DNA of 64,000 nt from contig NC_079516.1 in the NCBI RefSeq assembly GCF_000801105.2, forward strand, positions 7,192,001 through 7,256,000. Reading direction: 5' to 3'. Under the pieces are notes generated by a model, which was not told the origin of the DNA, made no database searches, and saw only the letters and a program-made list of their open reading frames with translations. The translations under genes were made by a program, and so were the position numbers. Numbering within the stretch: the first letter of the stretch is position 1; every line of letters starts with the position of its first letter. Source of the DNA: Raphanus sativus. Lineage: Eukaryota; Streptophyta; Magnoliopsida; Brassicales; Brassicaceae. Shown piece after piece: positions 34,861-45,942 of this stretch.

Positions 34861-35556
34861 ACAAAATATTATTTTGCTTCCCAAGTTCATCATTTTTAAA
34901 ACTTTGTTGACAAATCTCAAAAACAATTTTTTTTTTTGATTATATCTAAAATAAAAATAACCACAAAAATTACATCAGTCATAAAATAATCCAAAGAATA
35001 TTATGAAAAAACTGGAAAACATCACTATAAATTTAATATAATAAAGTAGAGGTTTTTTTCTCCCTAGGGGAAAAAACTATGTGGCACTCTCTTTTTAATC
35101 ATTAAAATCCTTCCTCAACTTATATTTAATGCATTTTGGTGTTAATTGTGAAATACATTGGGTTTTTAAACTTTCCTCATACAGGACAAAGCGTTTATAA
35201 AGTGTTTTGAACCCAATCCGCATCCGATTTAAACTGGTAAACCCGGTGATCTAATATAAATCAAATTTGGGTTTTGTGAAAACCCAAAATTTAAAAACCT
35301 GCAAAAACTCACTAAAACTCGAAACCCGATATCGGTTGAACCAATATATAATTTTTACTTTTTATTTTTTTGTTATGTTTTCAATTAAAAAGTTAGTTTT
35401 TCAGTTTTATTGTTGTCTTTCTCTTCCTCTATACTATAATTTACGTTTGCAAGAAAGGTGAGAAAGCATGATCGTGCTTGACCCGCAAGCCCGTAAAACA
35501 GACTCAAGCACTATCAGACTTATTATTCCTCTACAATACAATTTATATTTGAAAGA
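34861..35556. other. Unassigned AT-rich DNA
   Basis: No gene. GGTAAACCCGGTGATCTAAT near 35235 resembles a word inside the Helitron at 61576-63040 (CTGGTTAATCCGGTGATCCA), so this may be old Helitron sequence. Confidence 0.4.
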
Positions 35557-35880
35557 CACTACAAGAACACATGTAATTACCGACTGCATGTTGCGGCTGA
35601 TTATGCAGTCGCAAAATATCGCGACAGAATCGACAGTATTACGACTGTTTTGTCATTAAAACATATTAGTCACAAATCAGTTGCTAATATCAGACTGAAA
35701 GAATCAGTCTCTAAACATTTGCTAACTAACAACTATTTTACGACTACATAATATGGTCTGCAAAAGTAGTGGCAAAATAGTCGATAAATAGCAATGTTCT
35801 GCGACCACATATTACCGACACAATGAGTAGTCGCAAAACATTCGCTAATTAACGAGTAATTTGTGACTACTTACTATATA
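35557..35880 (+). mobile_element. CACTA (En/Spm) terminal segment, one end only
   Basis: It starts CACTACAAGAACACATG, the classic CACTA terminus. The next 300 bp carry many subterminal words such as TAGTCGCAAAA, CGACTAC and GCTAAT in both orientations. The opposite end (TTCTTGTAGTG) was not found, so the element is truncated or rearranged. Confidence 0.65.
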
Positions 35881-36512
35881 CCATAAATTCTAGAACATCT
35901 AAACCCTAAACTCCGAATTTAAACCTAGATATAAAATTATAAACTCTCATATTTTTAATGCTATAGTAACAAAATTAAAATTAAATTCTAAATTTATTAA
36001 ATAATGATATAGTTAATCAAAATATAATCATTAAATATAAACTTCATATAGTCATATATACTATATATATTATATGATAACACTAAACTTTAAATATTAA
36101 ATTAATCTTAAATTAGAAAATTATTTTTTCAATAATTGATCTCAATCTTAAATCATCCAATTACTATACTCTAAACCCCTAAACTCTAAACGTAAAACAT
36201 ATACTATAAACTCTTGAAATCAAACTTAATTAAATCATATATCTTAAAATAATAAATCGAATCTCCAATTCTAATGTTTTCAAACTTTAAATCCAAATTT
36301 TAAACTAAAACTCTATATATTAAATACAAATTTCAACGATAATATTCTAAATCTTAATCTCAGACCCTAAACCACATAGACTAAACCTATACAATATATA
36401 TCAATTGAATTTTAAAATTTAGTTAATAAAATTGAAAATGTAATTTTAATCCTAAAGTTTAAATAAAAAATCATGTTATTATTTTAAAAAATTAAATACT
36501 TCCAGAAATAAA
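35881..36512. other. AT-rich DNA with CTAAACYCTAAA words
   Basis: Scattered words such as AAACCCTAAACTCC and CCCCTAAACTCTAAAC occur without a regular 7-bp period. No gene is seen. It may be interior sequence of the truncated CACTA element. Confidence 0.4.
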
Positions 36513-36675
36513 CTTAAACCATTATATAAGAAACAAACTAAACACTTCATATTTGTCGACAACAAAACCACTTCATATTTGGATTTAAAAAAAAATCAAT
36601 TAGTGATCTCTCACCTTGTTTTCTATTGGCTGAAACAAAAGTGGTGTGAATTGATAATATAAACTATTGATTACA

Positions 36676-36988
36676 ATTAATCAAAAGAAATTTCCTTAGA
36701 TAATTTTTTTAGTTTATTTTCACAAAATAGCTTTATAAGGAGGAAAATGACCAAACTAGAATTTATTGAAGGATAAATATGCATTTATAACATTTGTGTT
36801 AACTAATATAAGACTTAGAGTTTAGAGTTAAAGGATGGAGTTTTAGGAATGTGTTTAAATTTTTAAAATAAAAAATAAATATTAAAATTTTCAAAACTGA
36901 TGCTATTTTAGTCATTTTATTTTTTGAAAGCTATTTTGTGAGAATTTTTTTTTAAAATGGCTATTTGAGAGAACTGCCCATTAATCAA
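36676..36988. mobile_element. MULE-type MITE, first copy, 9-bp TSD ATTAATCAA
   Basis: The TSD is at 36676-36684 and 36980-36988, so the element is 36685-36979 (295 bp). Inverted arms share TCACAAAATAGCTTT followed by AAAATGAC. The 9-bp TSD indicates Mutator superfamily. Confidence 0.7.
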
Positions 36989-37087
36989 TGGTTCAGATTT
37001 GTTTATATTGCGTTTCTTCAATCTCACATCTCTCCTCTCTCCATTTCATCACGAGAGATATCTCTCTCTCATATCACTTTTGTTCAA

Positions 37088-37236
37088 TGTTAATATATGA
37101 TTGGTTTAGTATGGTTAAGTGTAAACCGACGTGTAATTCTTACTATATAAACCAATGTATGATCTTTGTAATCCCTTAATAGAGATAATAGAAAGTTTGT
37201 TACAGAGTTTTCTTCTTCGCTTCATCAACTCTAAGA
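37088..37236 (+). repeat. Short copia LTR, first copy
   Basis: It starts TGTTAATATATGATTGG, has TATATAAACC, and ends just before TGGTATCAGAGTC (37237), the primer-binding site complementary to initiator tRNA-Met used by copia elements. About 149 bp. The exact ends are inferred because no 3' LTR partner is seen. Confidence 0.55.
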
Positions 37237-37383
37237 TGGTATCAGAGTCTTGAGGCTGCAACCTCAAGCGATCCGTTCTTCACCTTCTTTCTTTGACCTC
37301 CGATCAATCGATGAATCTCTCGATTGATTCTTTCTCTGATCCGATCTGATTGTTTCCATAAATTCTCGAAAAAATCTCTGACA

Positions 37384-37839
37384 ATGGTGGTTATCGCAAG
37401 GAGTTAGACGCGTCATGGTAGTAGACAGGTTTCGTTGTCAGCTCTCTGAGTTCCTATTCCGGAAAACTCAGAAAACTCAGCTCCGGCGTCGCCTACACCT
37501 CAGATTGCTGTAGAACTTTCTCCCAATAGCATTCATTCACCGTTATTCCTAACTAGTGGCGATCGTCCAGGTCTTTCTATAATCTCAGAAGTCTTAGATG
37601 GTATGAATTATGATAACTGGAGTATTGCTATGAAGATGGCTTTAGATGCTAAAAACAAACTTGCGTTTATCAAAGGATCTATTGCTCGACCCATTGAATC
37701 ACATCTTTATCACCGTATCTGGTCTAGATGTAACTCGATGGTCAAGTCTTGGATTCTAAATACAGTATCTAAGCAGATTTACAAGAGTATTCTTCGTTTC
37801 AATGATGTTGTAGAGATCTGGAATGATTTGGAAACTTAA
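37384..37839 (+). pseudogene. Copia gag N-terminus, first copy, truncated at the duplication break
   Basis: After a leader, the frame from ATG at 37384 hits a stop (AGG AGT TAG) within nine codons, then continues as GMNYDNWSIAMKMALDAKNK, LAFIKGSIARPIESH and ends WNDLET at the duplication junction. The second copy shows what should follow. Confidence 0.75.
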
Positions 37840-37942
37840 ACCATTATATAAGAAACAAACTAAACACTTCATATTTAACACTTCATATTTATCGACAACA
37901 AAACCACTTCATATTTGCATTTAATATAAATCACTGATTACA

Positions 37943-38237
37943 ATTAATCAAGAGAAATTTCCTTAGATAACTTTTTTTAATTTATTTTCACAAAAATAGT
38001 CTCATAAGGAGGAAAATTACCAAACTAGATTTTATTGAAGGGTAAATATGTTTTTATAAACCTTGGGTTAACTAATATAAGATTTAGGGTTTAGAGTTAA
38101 GGGGTGGAGTTTTAGGAATGTATTTAAATTTTTAAAATAAAAATTAAATATTACAATTTTCAAAAACTGATGCTATTTTAGTCATTTTATTTTTTGAGAG
38201 CTATTTTTGTGACAAAAATTTTAAAATGGTTATTTGA
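37943..38237. mobile_element. MULE-type MITE, duplicated copy
   Basis: Same element as 36685-36979, carried along in the tandem duplication. The left ATTAATCAA is kept at 37943-37951; the right side has drifted to ACTATTATCAAA. Confidence 0.65.
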
Positions 38238-38357
38238 GAGAATTGACTATTATCAAAGGTTCAGATTTGTTTATATTGCGTTTCTTCAATCTCACATCTC
38301 TCTCCTCTCTCCATTTCATCACGAGATATATCTCTCTCTCATATCACTTTTGTTCAA

Positions 38358-38512
38358 TGTTTATTAGAATATATGATTGGTTTAGTATGGTTAAGTGTAA
38401 ACCGACGTGTAATTCTTACTATATAAACCAATGTATGATATTTGTAATCCTTTAACAGAAATAATAGAAAGTTTGTTACAGAGTTTTCTTCTTCGTTTCA
38501 TCAATTCTAAGA
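38358..38512 (+). repeat. Short copia LTR, second copy
   Basis: It starts TGTTTATTAGAATATATG and ends before TGGTATCAGAGTC at 38513, the initiator-Met primer-binding site. It is nearly identical to 37088-37236 except for a 6-bp difference near its start. Confidence 0.55.
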
Positions 38513-38660
38513 TGGTATCAGAGTCTTGAGGCTGCAACCCCAAGCGGTCCGTTCTTCACCTTCTTTCTTTGACCTCCGATCAATCGATGAATCTCTCGAT
38601 TGATTCTTTCTCTGATCTGATCTGACAATTTCCATAAATTCTCGAAAAAAATCTCTGTTA

Positions 38661-40750
38661 ATGGTGGTTATCGCAAGGAGGTCGACGCGTCGTGGTAGTA
38701 GACAGGTTTCGTCGTCGGCTCGCCGAGTTCCTATTCCGGAAAACTAAAAAAACTCAGCTCCGGCGTCGCCTACACCTCCGATCGCTGTAGAAATTTCTCC
38801 CGATATCGTTCATTCACCGTTATTCCTCACTAGTGGCGATCATCCAGGTCTTTCTATCATATCAAAAGTCTTAGATGGTACGAATTATGGTAGCTGGAGT
38901 ATTGCTATGAAGTTTTCTTTAGATGCTAAAAACAAACTTGTGTTTATCGATGGATCTATTGCTTGGCCTATTGAATCGCATCCTTATCACCGTATCTGGT
39001 CTAGATGTAACTCGATGGTCAAGTCTTGGATTATAAATACAGTATCTAAGCAGATTTACAAGAGTATTCTTCGTTTCAATGATGCTGTAGAGATCTGGAA
39101 AGATTTGGAAACTCGATTCCATATCACCAATCTTCCTAGATCATATCAATTGTCTCAACAAATATGGTCTATTCAGCAAGGATTGATGGACTTGACGACC
39201 TATTACACCACTCTGAAGACGCTTTGGGACGAGCTAGATGGTGCTAATTGTTTTGATACTTGTCGTCATTGTGATTGTTCCAAAGCTACGGAAACAAAAG
39301 CAGATCATGCTAAGATCATCAAATTTTTATCTGGATTGAATGAGTCTTATTCTATGATCAGGAGCCAAATCATCATGAAGAAGAATATTACTGAGCTCTC
39401 TGAAATCTACAATTTACTGGATCAAGATTTTAACCAGAGGAGCATTATTCCAGTGATGAATACTACTGATTTCCAAGTGTCTGCTCCTGCTCCGTCTGTG
39501 GCTCAGTCCTTACCCTTGTCAATGCTGTTCCAGCTAAACAGAGTAGACTTGTTTGTGCTCATTGTGGCTACAATGGGCATACCATTGACACTTGCTATAA
39601 GATCTATGGATATCCTGTTGGATTTACACACAAAGGCAAACAACATTCTGATAAAAACTTTTCTGCTCCGAAGTATCACAATGCTAAACCAGTTGTTTCT
39701 TAAGTGGGTTTTGTCGACTCAGTCTCTCAGGTTGTCAACAATCTCACTAAGGATCAGATTGAATGAGTCATTGCTTATTTCAATTCTCATCTCAATCAAC
39801 AAACGATCCAAGCAAATTGTGTTGCTTCTAAATCTGGCGGCATGATCACAGCACTTCCTGGTATGGCACTCTCATCATCACCAGCAATGCTCTGTGTTCA
39901 GAAAATTGGATCATAGACAGTGGTACTACGCATCATGTTGCTCATGATAGGAATTTTTCATTGATCTTATTGATTCTATCAGCACTTCTGTTACTCTTCC
40001 AACTGGACTTGGTATTAAGATTGCAGGAATTGGCAGTATAAGACTTCACGACTCTCTGATCTTGAGAAATGACTTGTATCTACCGGATTTCTGTTTAAAT
40101 CTTTTGAGTGTGAGCAAACTCACCAAGGACTTGGGTTACAGAGTTATATTTGATCCAGCTGCTTGTTTTATACAGGATCCTACCAAGGGATTGATGATTG
40201 GGAAGGGTGAGCAGATCAGTAATCTCTACGTTCTGGATGCATGGGACTTAGTTGGTTCTACAATCCTTCAACAGCAATATGATTCTTGCTCTAATGTTGT
40301 TGTTGATGTAAGCTTGTGGCACAACAGATTAGGTCATCCATATATGTCTAAAACAGATTCGATTATTGACATTCTTGGCTTTAAACAAATCAATAAAGAA
40401 CCTTTTCACTTTGATATATGTCCTCTTGCAAAACAGAAGCGATTACCCTACAATCCAAAGAGCAATATGAATAACAATGTTTTTGATATTCTTCACATCG
40501 ACACATGGGTTCTTTCTCTGTGCCTACATCGGAAGGTTATAAGTATTTTTTGACCATTGTTGACGATCACACTCACGTTACCCGGATATATCATCTGCGT
40601 ACAAAGAATAAAGTTTTGACAGTATTTCCAGAGTTTATTCAAATGATTGAGACGCAACATAAGAGTGTAGTCAAGGCTGTAAGATCAGACAATGCACATG
40701 AATTGAGTCTCATAACGTCTTCACCACTTGCCAGAAATCATCTCCTGTGA
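38661..40750 (+). pseudogene. Ty1/copia polyprotein relic: gag, gag-pre-integrase, start of integrase
   Basis: From ATG at 38661 the gag frame contains a TAA in place of a Ser codon near 38745, then runs on as GTNYGSWSIAMKFSLDAKNK, the copia gag domain, with SQQIWSIQQGLMDLTTYYTT and LKTLWDELDGANCFDTC, to about 39845. The pepsin-like DSGTT motif sits near 39920 in another frame. From 40062 comes the gag-pre-integrase region (LYLPDFCLNLLSVSKLTKDL, SLWHNRLGHP) and from about 40500 the integrase start (GYKYFLTIVDDHTHVTRIY, VKAVRSDNAHE). The sequence stops in the integrase core near 40705; no reverse transcriptase or RNase H follows. Several frameshifts make it dead. Confidence 0.85.
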
Positions 40751-41781
40751 TGGCATTCACGTAGTGTCTCATAACGTCTTCCTCTCTCCCTTTAATTAAG
40801 GCTTCATGCCTCCTAATAGCCTCTCATGTTTAAGTCACCTGTGTCTCAAACTTCTTCACATGAGTGGTAAGGTGTCAAACTTTGCATTCAGGCTGTTGTA
40901 GGCAGCATCTATCTTTCCATTGAAATCCACCGTAAGCTTCTGTTGACCCTCTAGAACTGAATCAAGCATTGCTTCAATTTTGCTTTCCTGAGTAGATGGT
41001 GGTGGATTATGATAGAGAGTTGTAAGACTCTTGTTGTTGCTGTAGTTGTTGTTGCTTAAGGGTTTCTGATATTGTGAATTCTGGTTGTAGTTGCTCCTCT
41101 GAATGTTACCATAGACGTTTATGTTTTCACTTTGGTTTCCGGACCTCTGAAATCCATTTTCTTCGACGTAATTCACATCTTCTTCTGCACATCTTTCCTC
41201 ATCAGTCTCTACAGCTTCTACATCTTCTACAAAGCTAACTTGCTTCTTGAGAAGCTTGTTAACACTATCCAGTTTGGCCCTTACCTCGTCCATCTGCTCC
41301 TTTCCAATGGCATTGGCCGATTTTCTCCTCTTGCAATCAGTGTCTTCGTGTTGTTGCTAGATGTCAAGTTCTCTATAAGTTTCACAGCCTATTCTGGATT
41401 CCTGGTGTTGAAATTCCCTTCACTAGCTGTGTCTAGAGCTGTCTGATAAGTCAGATCTAAACCTTTGAAGAAAGTGCTGAGCAGCTGCACTTGGTTGAAT
41501 CCATGGTGTGGACAATCTTTCTGATAAAATTTGAAACGAACCCAACAATGTCTGAAATGATATGTAGGCTCGTGCGTGAATGTAGCAATCTTGCTTCTCA
41601 AATCCTCTGCGCGCACCTCATCAAAGAAATTACGCATGAATACATTTTTGATGTCTACCCGTGATATAAGAGATCCTGGTGGTAACTGCTTAAGCCATTG
41701 CAAAGCTTCTCCAGCAAGAGAGTACTTGAAGAGCTTGCAAAGTAGGTAATCAGAAGGGACTCCATTGGCTTGAATAGCAGA

Positions 41782-42470
41782 AATAAGATTAGGGGTGGGC
41801 GTTCGGGTACCCATTCGGGTTTCGGTTCAGGTCTATTCGGGTTTCAAATTTTCGGGGTCAAAGATTTCAGCCCTATTCGGGTATTTCTAAATTTCGGTTT
41901 GGGTTCAGTTTGAATCCTTGCGGGTTCGGTTCGGGTTCGGATAATCCATTTAAATTATTTTTAAATTTTTAAAATTCATTATATACTTTAAACTTCACAA
42001 AATATATAAACAAAATAATATATTACATATAAATTTGAATAACATGTGTCAAAATACCAAAATTTGACATATAAATTGGTTTGATTTGAATATTTGGATA
42101 GAAGATCAATAAATATTTTATGTATTTTTGTTTTGAGAATACTTTAAATATTCAGACATATACTTTTGACTATTTGTATATATTTTCAAGTATTTTGGAT
42201 AATTTAAAAGTATTATATATATTTTAGATGCTTTTTAATATACGTTAAATCTAAAACTAGTTTAAATATATAGGCATATTAATCTAGTTTGGATACATTC
42301 GGGTACCCGAAATATTTTGGTTCGGATCGGGTTCGGTTTTGGTTCTTTAAATACCAAAAAGTTGAACCCATTAGGATATTTAATTTTGGTTCGGATTTGG
42401 TACTACTTTTTTGGATCGGATTCGGTTCGGTTCTTCGGATTCGTTTTTTTTGCCCAGCCCTTAATAAGAT
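41782..42470. mobile_element. hAT-like element inside the gypsy gag gene, 8-bp TSD
   Basis: The element is 41790-42462 (673 bp), between perfect AATAAGAT repeats (41782-41789, 42463-42470). It starts TAGGGGTGGGCGTTCGGG and ends TTGCCCAGCCCTT. Both arms are rich in TTCGGGT/TTCGGTT words, as in 21963-22649. Removing it rejoins the gag frame across EDLISAIQ. Confidence 0.8.
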
Positions 42471-43217
42471 CCTCGTACCTTTCTAGATCGTCCATAGGAT
42501 GCTCATGGGATGACCCACTTTAGGGTGTCTGTCCCACAAGTGTGTAGTACTGAGGTTTCACCTTGAAATCAGCCCTCTGTATGTCTGGAGGACGAATGGC
42601 AGAGCTGTTGGCGTAGAATGATCTGGACGGTTGTAGTCAGCAAATGATCTGTTCTGAATGGCTTCTTCTGCAGCAGCTGCAGCAGCCTCAGCTTCTGGAT
42701 TAGGGGTTGCAGTCCCCTGATTATCTATTCTCTGATCTACTGCATTACGTAGGTTACCATTATCGTCTCGCATAAGTATCAAATTCGCGACCATGTTATG
42801 TGGCTCAGTATCGATCGATGTGTGGTATGAGGTATCGATCGATGTCGGATGAATGATTTTCGTTGACGAATACTGAAAAGTATCGGTCGATGTAGATGGA
42901 TGAGTTTCGGTCGATGTCTGGTGAATGAGATTGGTTGATGTTGGTGAGCTAGTATTGGTCGACGGTATCTGAAACTCGGTAGACGGTTGTTGATCTAAAT
43001 CGGTCGATGCACTAGTAGTGGTATCGATCGATGTAGAACGACTCTGTTTGCGGATTGAGCGTTCCAAGGCAGCATGATCAATAGACAGCAGTTGTTTGTT
43101 CTTGTTGCTTCTAGTTATGCTGGGCATGTACCTGAAAAGCCAAGAAAATAAAAAAATTATCAGTTTAATTAGTAAAGAAAAACCTAGACTTAAATAAAAT
43201 CTAGTGGCGATCAAAGC

Positions 43218-43235
43218 TCCCCGGCAACTGCGCCA
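43218..43235 (-). promoter_or_regulatory. Gypsy primer-binding site, tRNA-Asp type
   Basis: The minus strand reads TGGCGCAGTTGCCGGGGA, which matches TGGCGCCGTTGCCGGGGA, the complement of plant tRNA-Asp 3' ends, at 17 of 18 bases. It lies just downstream (minus strand) of the LTR end, as expected. Confidence 0.75.
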
Positions 43236-43239
43236 AATT

Positions 43240-44502
43240 TGATACATGCTCAAATTACCCTAGAGCTATTTTACTCTCATCAAAAGAGGTCAAGTTGTAG
43301 TACTTAGAGTTCGAATCCACATGAAGCTGGAGCACACACTAGATCTTATTATAACTAAGATAGGTTGAAGATTTCAAAGACAATAAATTGCAAATAAACT
43401 TAAAGAGGTGAACAAGACAATTGCTCAATTGATTGATTTGGGGTTTAACAATTATGATGAAGGCGTTAAACTTAGGGTTTCTATTCAGGTTATCATGATT
43501 ATAATGATATGAATGCTTATATGAGATATTTTCATGATATTAAAGAACCCAACAGTAACAATAACCGAACTACTTTCATTTTCTGGGTTATCTATTACTA
43601 GATCAAATGATTCACTACACGCGCATATCATAATCAGGAAAGCATCGATCGATGTTCTGTCGGACGTATCGATCGACATAGCTTTGCGTCGAATCAATCG
43701 ATGTGCTTCTAGTAAACTTTATGCACGGGTTGATAATAATTCACTAGGAGTTTGCTAAATCAACTTTTGTTTGTTTCTAGCAAGTCCTAGCTCAGAGTAG
43801 ATATATCAGAGGATGAATTCTACAAATCAAGTATAGGTTAGCTAAACCTAGACAAGCATTAAGAACAATCTTCAAAGATGAATATCACAACTCAAGTATT
43901 CATATTTGGGGCTAATGTCTCAAAACCTATTTGAACCCTAAATGTAACAAGGTGTTTACTCAGACATAGCTAAACAAAACATCATAACATTTAATAAAAC
44001 TGCATAAAATAGATAGATGAATAGAAAGTAGTGGAGTTCAAGAAAGTTCTCAATAGTAACTATCTTTCTCACGACTTTGTAAGAAATCCTCTCAACTCAC
44101 AAAACGGCTTTCTAAAAATTCTATGTATCTCTGCCTCAAATCACTTAGCTAAGATATAAAATATTAGGTTAAAACTCGTCATGAGCATTTTGGTAATTAG
44201 ATGGAGTCTTGGGCTTCAAGTCGGTTATAACCAAACTGGGCTTCTGCGTGCTCTCCATCGATCGATGTCACAGAGTGTGCATCGATCTATATGTCTCTCT
44301 TCGTGTCGACCTCAAATGGTGTCGATATGGTCATTTCATGTAAAATCTCTAAAGTGCTCTAAAATACTCCAAAATTGTCATCTTCTCTCAATTGCTCATA
44401 AACTTGTAAATATACTATCTAAACTCCAAAACATATTAAATCTATCCTAAAACCCCTATATACCATGGCTAAAATCGGGTTAAATCCATGATAGAGCCAA
44501 CA
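43240..44502 (-). repeat. Probable 5' LTR of the gypsy element
   Basis: On the plus strand it begins TGATACATGCTC, five bases from the primer-binding site, and ends GATAGAGCCAACA, so the LTR reads TGTTGGCTCTATC...TATCA on its own strand. About 1.26 kb fits Athila-type LTRs. It contains several ATCGATCGATG words (43645-43710, 44257-44300). No second LTR is present, so the outer border is an inference. Confidence 0.5.
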
Positions 44503-44608
44503 AAGTTAGACCGATGATGATTTTTTTAGTTAACCTGATCAGAAAGAAAAAAATCAATGTTATTAATTTAGAATCATTTTTATTTTTTGTCCCTGCAACT
44601 ACCTGGTA

Positions 44609-45589
44609 TCTATACTATTAAAGCAAAATCTCTAATAGAATTTTACCTTAATTTTTTTTGATAATTACAATCCATGTCATTTCTATATTTATTGTTTAAT
44701 CAATATTTTGTTTCCTGTCGCCTAATTAAATTTTGGTCCACTCAATTAACTTCGCAGATTTTGTTCCTAATTAATAGGTAAGTTATAATTAATTGGTTAA
44801 TCACTTAGCTGCATCTGTTTAATTCATTGGTCACAATTGGCGTTTACATATCTAAAACATTAGTGCTTTGATCGTTTGTTTTTTTAATATTTTATGAAAA
44901 TAATTTATGTTTCCATCTTTTTTTTTGTAAGACATTATGAATAAAAATTTCATGGGTAAGAACAAACTGCTTTAATTCGCCTAATTTATTTTTGTGTAAT
45001 ATCATTTATATGAACATATGATATACCATAAATTATAAAATATTATGGATTAACTATATATGATATATATTTAACATAAAAGATTTTTTTAAAACTAAAC
45101 CTTTTAAACAAATTCAAATTTAAAGTACTAAAACTTATTTTTAAATTATGTGTATGTTGTATAATATATGTAAGAGCATAATATAACTGTATATGTATGT
45201 TTCATTTTGTGTTAAAATTACCTTTTACATGTGTAGACAATGTTTATGTGAAATTTTTTTTAAAAAATAATAGGTTACCTTATTCACAAAATTATTTCTC
45301 ATCAGAATATTCTCTCTTCAAAGCTCAAATTTCCATATCTTTTCAGATTTATAAGTAAAATAAATTATATGCACAAATTAAATATAAATAACGGACAAAA
45401 AGTTTAAATAGGAGAAATTTTTTTAAAAAAAATATTGTACGATAAGACATCAAAAGATAAAAAAAATCAACTATAGATGCAAAGCTCAAATATTTAAATT
45501 CAAATGTTAACTATAGTGACATTTTATGAAACATAAGTTTTATATTCGAAAAGTTATTCCTCGCTTTTATACCGCGGATCAAATTCTAG
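44609..45589 (+). mobile_element. Helitron, plus strand, 981 bp
   Basis: The 5' end is TCTATACTATTAAAGC (44609), preceded by A. The 3' end is TATACCGCGGATCAAATT followed by CTAG (45586-45589) and T. The hairpin (CCTCGC...GCGG) is imperfect. No coding capacity. Confidence 0.75.
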
Positions 45590-45601
45590 TATTATTAAAA
45601 A

Positions 45602-45640
45602 CTAGATTTTGACCCGTGCTTTCAAAGCGCGGGGTTGTGT
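45602..45640 (-). mobile_element. Helitron 3' terminus (minus strand), tail-to-tail with the previous one
   Basis: CTAG at 45602-45605 followed by ATTTTGACCCGTGCTTTCAA and AGCGCGGGG; CCCGTGCTTT / AAAGCGCGGG pair as a hairpin stem. The body extends rightward; I could not find its 5' TC end. Confidence 0.7.
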
Positions 45641-45872
45641 ATTTTTCAAATATATTTTGAACATATTATATTTATATCATTTTTAGTAAATATTTTATGT
45701 TATATGTGTAGTAGTTGGTTTATTTAATGAGAATAATAAGTATTAATATATAAATGTAATAATATATAATCTGATTGTAATTATAATATATATATATAGA
45801 ACTATACACATCAATATATTTTTACTATTTATCATTGAGAAGTTTTGAAAGTATTGTTAAAATTTTAATTTG

Positions 45873-45942
<70 letters not shown>

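Larger units (their letters stand above)
36513..39113 (+). repeat. Tandem duplication, about 1.3 kb x 2, of a copia 5' end with its flank
   Basis: Unit 1 (about 36513-37836) and unit 2 (about 37837-39113) run in the same order: ACTTAAACCATTATATAAG, a MULE-type MITE, a short LTR, the primer-binding site, and the first part of copia gag. At the junction, gag is cut at GATTTGGAAACT and runs straight into TTAAACC of the flank; both source sequences share AAACT, so the break has 5-bp microhomology. The copies differ by a few percent, so the event is not recent. Confidence 0.8.
40859..43253 (-). pseudogene. Athila-like Ty3/gypsy gag gene, split by a hAT insertion
   Basis: On the minus strand, 43253-42558 has an N-terminal part (MPSITRSNKNKQ, then a long Ser/Thr/Ile/Asp run with repeated SIDT, and NRPDHSTPTALP). 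After a hAT insertion, the capsid-like part reads HPMDDLERYEDLISAIQANG, KLFKYSLAGEALQWLKQLPP, RNFFDEVRAEDLRSKIATFT, DCPHHGFNQVQLLSTFF and LDTASEGNFNTRNP. A shifted frame then gives DSVNKLLKKQVSFVEDVEAV and ESKIEAMLDSVLEGQQKLTV. These are characteristic of Athila/Tat-lineage gag of Brassicaceae. The remainder of the polyprotein is missing; the left edge near 40750 abuts the copia relic. Confidence 0.8.

Noticed and set aside
35881..36400. CCCTAAA-like words suggesting interstitial telomere repeats
   Set aside because: They are scattered without a 7-bp period and mixed with CTCTAAAC variants, so they are not a telomeric array.
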